20,506 nt of DNA, from contig JAIPMN010007160.1 in NCBI GenBank assembly GCA_020650975.1, positions 1 through 20,506 of the forward strand, in the 5' to 3' direction. A program made the position numbers and the translations under genes. This stretch comes from Apostichopus californicus (taxonomy: Eukaryota; Echinodermata; Holothuroidea; Aspidochirotida; Stichopodidae). Below are positions 1 to 9,570 of the stretch, piece by piece (position 1 is the first letter of the stretch; every line of letters begins with the position of its first letter). Under the pieces are notes generated by a model, which was not told the origin of the DNA, made no database searches, and saw only the letters and a list, made by a program, of their open reading frames with translations.

Positions 1-335
1 CTCATGAATATACTCAAGAATATTCTATTGCAATTCGATCGTATGTACCGTATCTAGTAGAAGTGTGCTGTTATCACGTCGCAGCGCGCAACATGCCTTC
101 ACTAGTATATATAGTACTCCAGCGTAGTTAGTATACGGATGTACGTACGCAATGTACGAATTGTACGACAATATTTTGGCGGGAACATTGCCCAGATGTT
201 GGGCAAATGGACTCGTATATATACAGGATAAACGTTGGATAAATGTTTCCAACACCATTTTACCCATAATGGTTAAAGAATTAACCAACATTTTCTTAAA
301 ACATCTCTACCCAACAAATTTTTGCCCAACGTTTT
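1..335. other. Unassigned AT-rich sequence upstream of the LINE
   Basis: No gene is recognised. Two overlapping open frames (25-291 minus, 152-337 plus) lack any domain. The words CCCAACGTT, TTGGGCAA and AACGTTGG recur in both orientations between 190 and 335, hinting at a degraded inverted-repeat element without clear ends. Confidence 0.3.
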
Positions 336-1965
336 AAGAGTGTATATCGCCCACGTATACTACTTTCAGGACCTTTCTTCTTTGACGACTTGTCATCACT
401 TATACAGACATTACAAATTCTTCAAATAAAATTTGAAGCGGAGACTTAAATATTAACTTACTGAAGTACCGTACGGATAAAATAACGTGACCACAAATTT
501 CCTCGACATGTTCTATTCATCATTCCATTTTCCCGTTAATTACTAAGTCTATACACATATTACCGAAAATTCTGCAACTATGATTGATTATATTTTGTTA
601 TAAATGACTTAGCGGTTCCTCAAACCCGTGCATTTTTTAATTTCTGATTTTAGGGATCACCCGCCTGTCTTTGTTACAAAATTTGATTATAAATCCGATA
701 TTTCCAAGAACGAAGATTCGATCTTCTACAAGAGTAAATTTACAGCTGCATCTTTATCGAATATAGTCTTAGAATAACGGTCGTTAGACTGGAATTTTCT
801 TAATTCTATCAGTGATGCGAACATAGCTATAATGATCATTTTATTGATACATTTACAACAATCTATAAAAGGCAATTTCTCGATACGGACACACGGACTT
901 AAAAGTGAAAACCATCAAAAGTCTTCTCCCTGGCTAACTCGAGGGATACTCAAGTCAACTCGAGATAAGACTAAGTTAAAAAAAAATCCAACTTATGAAA
1001 ATTAGACAGAGGTATATTAGTTGTAAAAACCAATTAAACGTATATAGTGTAGTTCCTTAGCCCTTCTGATAATAACCGTAAGTTAACTTACGGTTATTAT
1101 CAGAAGGGCTAAGGAACTACACTATATACGTTTATTAGAAAACTGCAAAACCAGCCATACAAAAACCTGGAAATTAACTAATGAATTGACCAAAGGTAAA
1201 TTGAGTAGTCAACGGATTACAAAAGTTATGGATAAGGAAGGCACGACAGGTGGTGATGGAATTGCCAATGTCTTTAACATTTTTTTTTACAAGCATTGGC
1301 CCTTCTTAATATTAGAAAAAGGACCGAGGTTTGGTACTTTCCATCCTATATGCCTACTAAATCTTACTCTCGACAATATATAAACTATACGTGAAACTTC
1401 TCAGTAAAGCTCAGTAAAGCGCCCATGTTGATAGTGTCCGTTGCAAGGCTTCCAGAATTTATTGGTATTTGTCTTTTAACTTAAGTTTCAGGTTCTACAG
1501 AAGGTCTTGAAGTCATTGTATTACACTCTAGTTTACCCTCATCTCTCTTATTGTAATATCCTTTGGGGTAATTCTCATTTCACACACCTGAAGAGATTAT
1601 TTTGTTGCAAAAGAAAGTTAATACGATATATAGCCTGTTCTAGGCTGGACCAAACAGCACCTATGTTTAATGAATTACAAATTTTGACTATCTTTGATAA
1701 TAGCCTATATATTCTTTAACAGCTGGGGACTTTTGTCTTTTGTTATTTTCGTGGTTTTCTTCCCAAGTTTATCTTTGAAACGTTCTATTATTAAAAATAA
1801 CACTTTCAAAGTCATTTTAATAGAGAATCAGCATCCCTTCATACTGATTATTCCCGTAATGAAATGAGAAGAAAATCTGTCTTTCTTACTTGAGATTTAG
1901 TTTGGGTTCAAGTATGCACTCTTATCTTCGTTTAAGATAATGTTTACCCTGTACATGCGATTAGT
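336..1965 (+). mobile_element. Decayed APE-type LINE (non-LTR) retrotransposon remnant
   Basis: Translating across frameshifts gives a collinear but broken non-LTR polyprotein. An endonuclease-like GDLNIN motif is at 440-457, and a DHPPVF motif (the DH-P end of APE endonucleases) is near 655-672. A linker with SPWLTRGILKS lies near 921-953, and a TWKLTNEL / IANVFNIFF segment at about 1165-1290. After a gap that removes the catalytic reverse-transcriptase core, the C-terminal part YYTLVYPHLSYCNILWG appears at 1519-1569. Stops and frameshifts are frequent, so it is dead. The style resembles the CR1/Jockey group, but I cannot fix the clade. Both ends are approximate. It lies just upstream of SMN in the same orientation. 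Confidence 0.8.
1035..1134. repeat. Perfect 100-bp palindrome without spacer
   Basis: Bases 1035-1084 are the exact reverse complement of 1085-1134, with the centre at AGTT/AACT. The right arm reads in frame into the LINE linker (IIRRAKELHYIRLLENC), so the left arm is an inverted copy of LINE sequence rather than a separate inserted element. Confidence 0.95.
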
Positions 1966-2394
1966 TTTCTTTCTTCTTCCCTTTCTCTGTTTCTTCCTCT
2001 GCTATTTCTTTCTATTTTTACCTTTTTGGTGGATCTGTTTTGTACAAGCTTTGCTTTTTTTCAGATTCTCCATACTTTCTTACCCAACTATGTGTCGATA
2101 AGAATTGGAATTGTATTATGAAAAGTGACATCAACGAAATGAAACGCGCTTAGTGTTGGTGTTTACTTTATGTATCTTGGTATCACGCAATTACATTATT
2201 GTATACCTGATGCAGTGTTTCATTGATGCAATTCTTTGCGTAAGTTATATCTCTGGTAATTTGAGGAGAGGGGAACGGGAGGAGAAAATTGGAGATTGAC
2301 TGGAAGGATACACTCCCCTATAGTCCGCAGACTGTCCAGTTCAAACCTCTACTTCCAAATCAATTTCAGAATAGCGCCGCTGTTATAAACCAAA
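1966..2394 (+). promoter_or_regulatory. SMN promoter and 5' UTR interval
   Basis: This 430-bp stretch lies between the LINE remnant and the SMN start and must hold the proximal promoter if transcription starts nearby. I see no TATA box at a credible distance. The last bases before the ATG, GCGCCGCTGTTATAAACCAAA, are the only locally GC-rich part. The transcription start cannot be set from sequence alone. Confidence 0.4.
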
Positions 2395-2433
2395 ATGGCA
2401 GCGCACGGTGCAGCTGTGTTCTTGCAAGGACAA
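2395..2433 (+). CDS. SMN1: SMN coding exon 1 (start codon, residues 1-13)
   Basis: The exon encodes MAAHGAAVFLQGQ and ends at donor GTAAGA (2434). An in-frame TAA lies directly upstream, so this ATG is the first available. The VFLQGQ tail resembles the segment that precedes the Gemin2-binding helix in vertebrate SMN. The start context CAAAATGGCAGC also resembles a YY1 site. Confidence 0.85.
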
Positions 2434-5400
2434 GTAAGAAAATGTCATATTACATGCTAAAAGCGAATCTGATATATAATTTTATTACCTACATGATTCA
2501 TTAATTTAGGTTCCTTACTGTTTCGTAGGTGGTATAATTTTCGAAGGTTGCTCGTTCTTATTTTAGTTACGCCTAAGATTTGTACCACGGTGTTAGGCTG
2601 GAGTGCCTCAACTCTGTCGGTTCCAGTACAGTATGCCGCTATGCTAACATAATCGCAAACAAACTTAGGCCCAACTTAAATCTCGTGCAGGCGTGCTACC
2701 TAAGTTATGCACGCATGCTTCAGAATCGATGCTAGTTTGACGAATCAAAAACAAAATTATCACAACGCAATGTTAATCTAGCCTAGGCATATTTGCTTAT
2801 ATTCTAATGGCGTATGACATTGAACATTTCGTAAGTTCTTAGGCATGTGATGTCCATGGCAGCTCTTTTTAAGTAGAACACTAAAATTTAAGTTTAACCC
2901 ATCCTACTCCTAAAACACTGCAGGCATAGCCTACTATGGTTTTCTTTGATTAGAACTTGATTTCTGGAATTGTTATTTTTTTGTTATTTGAATAGTGGTA
3001 AGGATATGATTATTTCTGACTAATTCAAGTGCTGATATTTTGACCAAAACACAAATTTTCTTATAACGAGGACCCTGTGGAGTTCCTGTTTAGAAAACTG
3101 CAATAAATCCTCACAAAAGTTTGTATAGCAACTTTTAACATTTTGTATAGCAATTTTTGCTGTGATTTCATCATGTAATTCTGGATAAATCATTCCCTAC
3201 ATCGGTATATAAATGGAGTAGTGTTTATGCAAATGAATGTCTGTTGTATATTTCCTTTCTCTTCCTTTCTTAATTGACCAGACTAATGGAAATGAGTCGG
3301 ACATCTGGGATGATACAGCATTGATTAAAGCTTATGATAAAGCAATCAATTCAGTGAAGGTTAGTAGTTCATTTTGAGGATGTGTGGGGATGTGTTTATC
3401 TTCAGATTATATTATCTCCTGGAGAGACTTACATTGGCTACATATGATCTCAATGAGAGTGTGTATACTCCACTCCGTTCTGGGGTGGTGCGGTTTCAAG
3501 CCTAGTTTGCCAGTTAATCGCATTCCAAAGCATTGAATGGGACGTCCCGATCAACCAACGGTGTACCCGACTATCATTTAGGTTATGAGGAAATCCTCTC
3601 CAGAGAATGCCAATCATTATTGATTGATAATCTATTGAACTACAGATTAAATACTGGTTATAACTGTCAAACATCTTGTTGTATTTATAATCTCACTCCT
3701 GCTAAGTACACCATTTACACCTAGCATAGCTGTACTCTTAAAAGGAGGTACAGTAGCAGATTTCAAACTATCTGTGTTGGAATTGATCAATATTTACCAT
3801 GTAATAATAAAGTGTCTAATTAATGTTACTCCATACTGGTCATATCTTTATTTCCATCTACCACAGACAGACATTATACTATACAGTACATTATTAAGAT
3901 TCAGTACCATCAATTTCTCAATATAGAGAGGTGGCCAAGGCTTCCATCAGTCCTATCCATCAACAGTCTGTGGAAAACTTTGTTATGGGAAATAAGAATG
4001 GTTTGGCGAACTCACATCTCTTTGTGGTGAAAGTTTAATATTTGTTAAATCTTGCCTTAAATACTGAAGACATTGAAAAACTGTTCAATTTTTTACTCAG
4101 TCTGAAATAAATGGAGAACAACCTGAAGAGGAACTGGAGGGGAACGTTTCAGAACCGACTCAACGAAAAGCAGCGAAAAAAGGAAAAAACAAGAGAAAGA
4201 AGAGAAAGTCTTCTCAGCGAAAAAAGGTAAGGTTTTCATGTCCTGGAAAGTTTGAGCCTTCACTTTATACGTTTACCATGTCTTTGTTAAAGCTGCGATG
4301 AGAAGGATGACTGGAAGCATTTTGATGTAATATTTCATACAACAGCAGCAGTTCAGAATGTATTAGTTGGGAAAGGAAATTAAAAGAACTGAAAACAATG
4401 AAAACACAAACAGGAATTACTGTATAGGTAAACATACTGTAAAGAAACAGTTGACATATTTAAGTTAATGTCATAGCAAGTTAAGAAGAAAATCCACTGT
4501 AAAGACTGACATTGAATGGACAACTGCTTAGTGGGACAAATGGAAGACCTAATGGTGGTGAGAACAACTGTAAAGACTGACACTGAATGGATACTGCTGA
4601 GTGGGACACATGGAAGACTTAATGGTTGTGATACAACTGTAAAGACTGACATTGAATGGACAACTGCTGAGTGGGACACATGAAAGACCTAATGGTTGTG
4701 ATACAACTGTAAATACTTCCACTGAATGGACAACTGCTAAGTGGGACAAATGGAAGACTTAATGGTGTGATACAACTGTAAAGACTGACATTGATTGGAC
4801 AACTGCTGAGTGGGACACATGAAAGACCTAATGGTTGTGATACAACTGTAAAGACTGACATTGAATGGACAACTGCTTAGTGGGACAAATGGAAGACCTA
4901 ATAGTTGTGATACAACTGTAAAGACTGACATTGAATGGACAACTGCTGAGTGGGACACATGAAAGACTTAATGGTGGTCATACAACTGTAAAGACTGACA
5001 TTGAATGGACAACTGCTGAGTGGGACACATGGAAGACTTAATGGTTGTGATACAACTGTAAAGACTGACATTGAATGGACAACTGCTTAGTGGGACAAAT
5101 GGAAGACCTAATAGTTGTGATACAACTGTAAAGACTGATATTGAATGGACAACTGCTGAGTGGGACACATGGAAGACTTAATGGTTGTGATACAACTGTA
5201 AAGACTGACATTGAATGGACAACTGCTGAGTGGGACACATGGAAGACTTAATGGTTGTGATACAACTGTAAAGACTGACATTGAATGGACAACTGCTGAG
5301 TGGGACACATGGAAGACTTAATGGTTGTGATACAACTGTAAAGACTGACATTGAATGGACAACTGCTGAGTGGGACACATGGAAGACTTAATGGTTGTGA

Positions 5401-8400
5401 TACAACTGTAAAGACTGACATTGAATGGACAACTGCTTAGTGGGACAAATGGAAGACCTAATAGTTGTGATACAACTGTAAAGACTGACATTGAATGGAC
5501 AACTGCTTAGTGGGACACATGGAAGACCTAATAGTTGTGATACAACTGTAAAGACTGATATTGAATGGACAACTGCTGAGTGGGACACATGGAAGACTTA
5601 ATGGTTGTGATACACCTGTAAAGACTGACATTGAATGGACAACTGCTGAGTGGGACACATGGAAGACTTAATGGTGGTCATACAACTGTAAAGACTGACA
5701 TTGAATGGACAACTGCTTAGTGGGACACATGGAAGACTTAATGGTTGTGATACAACTGTAAAGACTGACATTAAATGGACACCTGATTAGTGGGACACAT
5801 GAAAGACTTAATGGTTGTGATACAACATTCAGGGAATGATTTAGTGTTCTATTTTATTTTATGTAGCAGTTTTGAAGGCTCTAACAAAGTACAAAGACTG
5901 TGTACAACTATACTATACATCTTTGCATAATTTGTATATAGCAATCTGCCCATATTGTTAGAGCAATTTACGATGCCATAATGTAATAAATTATTCCCTG
6001 AACATGCCTTGGTTAAAGACCTCTAGATTGGAAATAAAGCTGCCATATGTGTACTCTTTCAGTGTAGTAGCCTGGAAGTCACTGGTTAATAATCCTCTCG
6101 TCTTCAACTTGTATTAATATATAGTGGAAAGTCGGTGATAGATGCAGCGCAGTATTCTCTGATGACCACCTCGTCTATGAAGCCATTATCAAGTCTGTAA
6201 ACTACAAGCTGGGGACTTGTTGGGTCACGTACATAGGGTACGGAAACGAGGAGGAGAAGGACCTCGATGAACTGATGGGCACTCAGGAGGTCATATCACA
6301 AGAGGAAGACAATTACTTCTCAGAGGTACGCTTGTCTTCTTTTGGTGATGACCAATGTCACAGACTAAAAATGTTTCCACATTTTCAATATTCTATCCTT
6401 TTTGGTTCCTTGCTGGAAGACTGTATATTGTGGATATCTGGATATTGAAACATTTGGAAGTAAAATTCTTTTCTGGTTCTCACTTAGTCTCGGACCAATT
6501 TAACTCACTTACTGTACATGAGTCAGATATTATCGTGGAATTTTGAGCAAACTATATGGCAAGGAATTACAAAGCCTTCAGGCTTTCTGGTTGTTAGACA
6601 AGTGAGGAAATAAATCTGTTGTTTGAATAATTTTGAGTTGTTCATCAAAATGAAAGGTAAAAGCCCACGATATCGTCCAGAGATGATGATGTCCATGCTG
6701 AACGTCAATGAAACTTCCTCAGATCAGCATACAACGTGGATGACATGTTCTTTAATTCTGCAAGGGACTTAAGTTTCGTTCTGCTATTGCTAAGTACTGT
6801 ATGTGACAGATGAGAAACAAATGTTTGGAATCTTTACTTGCAACAGGTTGATACTCATGTCACTGTGAACACATGTCACTGTGAGTATGAAGATGTTTTT
6901 TGATAATGTGTATCCTTATTTGAATCAAATCAACTTCATTAATAGGAGAACTATTGACAGAGTGCCACAGATCTATATATCTAGATCCATATATCTGTGG
7001 AACAGATCTGTATATCTAGATCTATATATCAGATCTATATATCAGATATATATATCTAGATCTAGATATCCATATATCTGTGGAACAAAGCCGGTCATCA
7101 GGATGTATTTTCACCTGTCTGACAAAGAAAACGTTCCATCAGCACTTTGTTTACTTGCACCATGGGGCATCCTTTAATTCATTCCTCAGTGTGTGCATGT
7201 GTGTGTGTATGTGTGCATGTGTCTGGGTTTGCGTGTGTGTGTGGTTCTGCTAAAAAGGCTTGGATACATATTAGTCAAACAACAAGTTACAAACTAGATT
7301 AGTTTCAAGAGGTCAGCCACAAAGTATCTTTCTTTCACTATTTTTCAGAATGGAAATGAATCTTTGGATATGGATACCATCTCTAATACAAGCCAAAGTC
7401 CACATTACATAGGAGCGAGTGGTTACCCGCCCCCACCCCAACAGAGACGACTCCACCCCCCGGCAGGACCACCGTGGCAGTTTCCCCATCCTCAGCAATG
7501 GAGCAATACATCATTCCCTCCTCAAGCAAGTCCGTTCAACCATGGTCCGTTTGGCCCTCCTCCACCGCGTGGTCCTTTCCATAGGGTAATGTGAATAATT
7601 TGAAATCTTGATTTAAATCACTTTATTTTGTTTAAATTGCCAGTGATTTAAATCAAAAAAGTTATTTTTCTTTGAAAAGAAAATTGCAAAAAGATACCAA
7701 CAAAAATTTTGCTAAAGCATTTCCCTAACATGAAAAGGTTTCAGTAAGTATATTGGCAGTAACTAGCCGGGCTTTTGCTATCAGATTAATTAGAAGAAGG
7801 ACAGTAACATCAGAAATGAAATGGGAAATAAAATGTCTGATGACCTAGTTTCTCAAGTACAGCCGATGGTAAATTTGTTGAATATATGTTGATGTATAAA
7901 CTTTGGCAGTGAAATGCTTTGCAAGCATCTTCTTTTGTTAAAAGTTACAAGCGTTTGCTTGAACAGTGCGTTGTAATATTGCTTGTGCATTGTAATATTG
8001 CTCTGAAAGCAAGTGGTCTTGTAGGACTACTTGGTCTTGTCATTGAGGCAGAGAATAATCTATGGAATCTGCAGACTTACAAGTATTTTATCTTAAGAAG
8101 GGAACCTTCAGGTTTTAGATTCCTAACAAAAACCAGTTACAATTACTTCATTCATATATTCATTTGATATTTTTCACTCTTTTCTTTGTCATTTACAGAG
8201 AGGACAATGGGGTATACCCCACCCCCCTCCGCCGCCTCCCACAGATAATGACCAAGATGCCTTGTATGCAATGTTAATGGCTTGGTACATGAGTGGCTAT
8301 CACACTGGATATTTTCAGGTGAGATGGTTTTGTCAGATGGATCCTCTACTCAAAAGCTTACTCTGCTGATGGAGTCACCTTCTCCCTTCCCCTCCCCTCC

Positions 8401-9075
8401 CCTGTTCTGTTCCCTTCCTCCTTTCTCTCTCACCCTCTCTTTCTCTCTCACCCTCTTTCTGTGTTGAATTTATTCCTCCCCAAAATGAAATGACCCAAGT
8501 GAGTCGAAAAAGGTACGATATCGTCTGATTAATTAATTTTATTTTATTAATTTAATTACATAATACAGCGCTTCTGATGTGAAGCTTGTTTGCCCAGCTT
8601 GATCTGATGTTGAGATTAAAAATATTGCAGTATATTCACTGTGTTTGGAATGAGGGCATTGCACAATATTCTATGACATATGGACTTCACCAACAGTTGC
8701 TTTTGTTTACCTTTTTAAGCCCCTTTTTTATGCCCTTGGAATGTAATTGACTTGCATCATTGACTGTTAATAATTAAACAGCAACTCACATATTTGGAGA
8801 AATCATACATTTTGTCATGTTTTAATACAATGAATCAGTAAATTTCCACTTTGCATTTGGCAAGACTTTTAATGGTATTAAAGTTGAATGATGCTTAATG
8901 TATCAATTGTTTGGTTAATTTAGTCAAAGAAACATGTGTGTCAGTTATTGTTAATCAAATTGAGTTAATTAATATGAAGATAGTTATGTGTAATTTACAG
9001 AAGTGTTTTGTTCTCTTTCATTCAAAGGGATTGAAGGGTGCTCAGAGAAAACGTGATGTCAAAACAGACAGATAG
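2395..9075 (+). CDS. SMN1: Survival motor neuron protein (SMN), complete, 7 coding exons
   Basis: SMN is the core of the SMN-Gemin complex, which loads Sm proteins onto spliceosomal snRNAs in the cytoplasm and concentrates in nuclear gems. Coding exons are 2395-2433, 3282-3359, 4101-4226, 6125-6325, 7349-7585, 8199-8318 and 9028-9075. All junctions are GT-AG and phase 0, giving 282 residues against 294 in human. Domains in order: an N-terminal Gemin2-binding helix with SDIWDDTALIKAYDKA (residues 19-34), a lysine-rich patch (about 60-81), a Tudor domain (82 to about 140), a proline-rich region (about 170-241), and the C-terminal YG box with MLMAWYMSGYHTGYFQG (252-268). The start is fixed by an in-frame TAA at 2386-2388, nine bases before the ATG. 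The exon joins are my reading from splice signals and family similarity, not from transcripts. The identity is close to certain. The symbol follows the vertebrate name. Confidence 0.96.
2434..3281 (+). other. SMN intron 1
   Basis: This 848-bp intron has no recognisable gene. It contains AGGCCTA-like words (around 2595-2790) and a short direct repeat of TTTGTATAGCAA (near 3119 and 3143). Confidence 0.85.
3282..3359 (+). CDS. SMN1: SMN coding exon 2, Gemin2-binding helix (residues 14-39)
   Basis: The exon follows acceptor CAG (3279-3281) and ends at donor GTTAGT (3360). It encodes the most conserved N-terminal block of SMN, SDIWDDTALIKAYDKAINS, which binds Gemin2. The aspartate of the AYDKA motif, mutated in some human spinal muscular atrophy alleles (D44V), is retained. 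Confidence 0.95.
3360..4100 (+). other. SMN intron 2
   Basis: This 741-bp intron contains open frames on both strands (3450-3674 minus, 3533-3724 plus) that match no family I know and have no supporting splice structure. It is treated as non-coding. Confidence 0.85.
4101..4226 (+). CDS. SMN1: SMN coding exon 3, acidic then lysine-rich linker (residues 40-81)
   Basis: The exon lies between acceptor TTACTCAG and donor GTAAGG (4227). It first encodes an acidic stretch (EEELEG) and then a basic run (KKGKNKRKKRKSSQRKK). Vertebrate SMN has a comparable lysine-rich segment just before the Tudor domain, associated with nucleic-acid binding and nuclear localisation. The sequence itself is poorly conserved, so the assignment rests on position, phase and composition. 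Confidence 0.88.
4501..5826. repeat. 70-bp minisatellite, 19 units, in SMN intron 3
   Basis: Units begin with AAAGACTGACATTGAATGG at 4501, 4572, 4641, 4711, 4780, 4850 and then every 70 bp to 5760. Lengths are 69-71 bp in the first five units and 70 bp afterwards. Two unit types differ at GCTTAG/CAAATGG/CCTAATAGT versus GCTGAG/CACATGG/CTTAATGGT. The outer units are the most diverged and the middle ones (5200-5409) nearly identical, as expected for unequal exchange. The array fills about 70 percent of intron 3 (4227-6124). Chains of short minus-strand open frames repeat every 70 bp and are a by-product of the repeat. Confidence 0.97.
6125..6325 (+). CDS. SMN1: SMN coding exon 4, Tudor domain (residues 82-148)
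   Basis: The exon opens with WKVGDRCSAVFSDD and contains VTYIGYGNEEEKDL, both signatures of the SMN Tudor domain, which binds symmetrically dimethylated arginines on Sm proteins. Against the human aromatic cage (W102, Y109, Y127, Y130, N132), this protein has F92, Y99, Y117, Y120 and N122. The tryptophan is therefore replaced by phenylalanine and the other four residues are kept. The glutamate equivalent to E134 is present (E124). Acceptor is TATAG and donor is GTACGC. Confidence 0.96.
6964..7087. repeat. AT-rich GATATA/CTAGAT simple repeat with internal palindromes
   Basis: The tract is built from ATCTATATATCTAGATC words. The 18-mer CCATATATCTGTGGAACA occurs twice, at 6987-7004 and 7070-7087. 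CCACAGAT at the left edge is the inverted partner of ATCTGTGG at 6993-7000, so the tract can fold into hairpins. Confidence 0.85.
7190..7244. repeat. (TG)n-rich microsatellite
   Basis: This imperfect TG dinucleotide run is interrupted by TGCATG and TCTGGGTTTGC and lies about 100 bp upstream of SMN coding exon 5. Confidence 0.9.
7349..7585 (+). CDS. SMN1: SMN coding exon 5, proline-rich region (residues 149-227)
   Basis: The exon runs from acceptor TTTTTCAG to donor GTAATG (7586). It encodes a segment rich in Pro, Gln, His and aromatic residues, with blocks YPPPPQQRR, HPPAGPPWQF and GPFGPPPPRGPF. Vertebrate SMN has proline-rich stretches at the same place that bind profilin. The 79 residues stay open through the whole exon, and both junctions are phase 0. 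Confidence 0.92.
7586..8198 (+). other. SMN intron 5
   Basis: This 613-bp intron has a strong pyrimidine tract before its acceptor. An open frame at 7919-8167 shows no recognisable domain and is not credited. Confidence 0.85.
7608..7656. repeat. Perfect 15-bp inverted repeat near the exon 5 donor
   Basis: TTGATTTAAATCACT (7608-7622) and its reverse complement (7642-7656) flank a 19-base loop, 22 bases downstream of the donor at 7586. GATTTAAATC-type words are common in AT-rich invertebrate DNA, so the match may be a repeat relic. Confidence 0.8.
8199..8318 (+). CDS. SMN1: SMN coding exon 6, polyproline tail and YG box (residues 228-267)
   Basis: The exon encodes HPPPPPPT and then ALYAMLMAWYMSGYHTGYFQ, the SMN oligomerisation helix (YG box). 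The glycines corresponding to human G271 and G275 are in this exon, and the G279 equivalent is the first codon of the next. The intron therefore falls at what I recall as the human exon 6/7 junction. Relative to human, S262 and S266 are Ala and Y277 is Phe. Donor is GTGAGA. Confidence 0.96.
8319..9027 (+). other. SMN intron 6
   Basis: This 709-bp intron precedes the last coding exon. It starts with a pyrimidine-rich tract, then AT-rich sequence rich in TTAATTAA words. No gene is recognised in it. Confidence 0.85.
8378..8461. repeat. CT-rich polypyrimidine tract
   Basis: A run of CCCTTCC, CCTCCCCT and CTCTCTCACCCTCTC words on the + strand, about 60 bp after the exon 6 donor. Such tracts can bind PTB-type splicing regulators, but a simple low-complexity repeat is equally likely. 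Confidence 0.8.
9028..9075 (+). CDS. SMN1: SMN coding exon 7 and stop (residues 268-282)
   Basis: The exon follows acceptor TTCAAAG and encodes GLKGAQRKRDVKTDR, then TAG at 9073-9075. The leading Gly completes the YG-box GxxxG pattern. The short, basic C-terminus differs from the human exon-7 tail, as expected for this fast-evolving end. Confidence 0.9.
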   Translation, partial: GLKGAQRKRDVKTDR

Positions 9076-9570
9076 CATCATCGGAGTGAGGAGACAGCAT
9101 AAAAAGACTATTGTGAGGCAAGGTTGCCTAGTAACCATGGTTCAAGTGCCTCTTAATACAATCACTTGCCAAAGAGAGACAAAAAGGCACACCTGAGGCT
9201 GACATCAGATACACTGGCCGCAATTTTTTCATCTTCGTAGTACAGCAAGGGATGGATATGAATTCTTCATCTATACTGAATGTTTAAGCTTGTGAATATT
9301 GGATGTTTTAAACTGCACATGCTATCGAGAGTGTTCATTCGCAGAACCGGAATGCCCCAGTGACTATGGACCTGCTCTGGTTACTGATTGGAATACAGTA
9401 GTATGTATATACAGACATCAATGTATCGGCCTATGTACAAAGTTCTGCGGAAGAAAGACATAAAAGCATTGACTCAAATGTATGTGTGTTATTGTAGTCA
9501 TTATAGTATATCTCTCTGTCTAAAGAGATGGAACCATCTGTCTCTCAATAAATGTTTGAGATTATGTAGG
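9076..9570 (+). other. Probable SMN 3' UTR
   Basis: This stretch follows the SMN stop codon and ends shortly after the first AATAAA. A 90-codon open frame at 9388-9660 lacks any recognisable domain and runs past the poly(A) signal, so it is not treated as coding. The 3' end is inferred. Confidence 0.5.
9547..9552 (+). promoter_or_regulatory. Candidate poly(A) signal AATAAA for SMN
   Basis: This is the first canonical AATAAA after the SMN stop, 472 bases downstream. Further AATAAA hexamers at 9855-9860 and 10160-10165 could serve as distal signals. Confidence 0.5.

Larger units (their letters stand above)
6326..7348 (+). other. SMN intron 4
   Basis: This 1023-bp intron contains an AT-rich palindromic tract and a TG-rich tract described separately. 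Nothing else is recognised. Confidence 0.85.

Noticed and set aside
2289..2504. 71-codon plus-strand open frame over the SMN start region
   Set aside because: It depends on a TTG start and is in a different frame from SMN exon 1; SMN exon structure explains this DNA.
3440..3700. tRNA-derived SINE (a GGTTTCAAGCC B-box-like word at 3489-3500)
   Set aside because: No matching A box at the right distance, no tail and no target duplication could be identified.
4380..5658. Serial 66-99 codon minus-strand open frames such as those starting MSHSAVVHS
   Set aside because: They recur every 70 bp and overlap one another because the tandem repeat lacks stops in one frame; there is no domain or splice support, and the region is an SMN intron.
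4501..5826. CRISPR-like array
   Set aside because: The 70-bp units are contiguous with no unique spacers, and the host is an animal genome.
6881..7177. 98-codon plus-strand open frame
   Set aside because: Much of it is translation of the GATATA/CTAGAT simple repeat (IYISRSIYLW-like), within an SMN intron.
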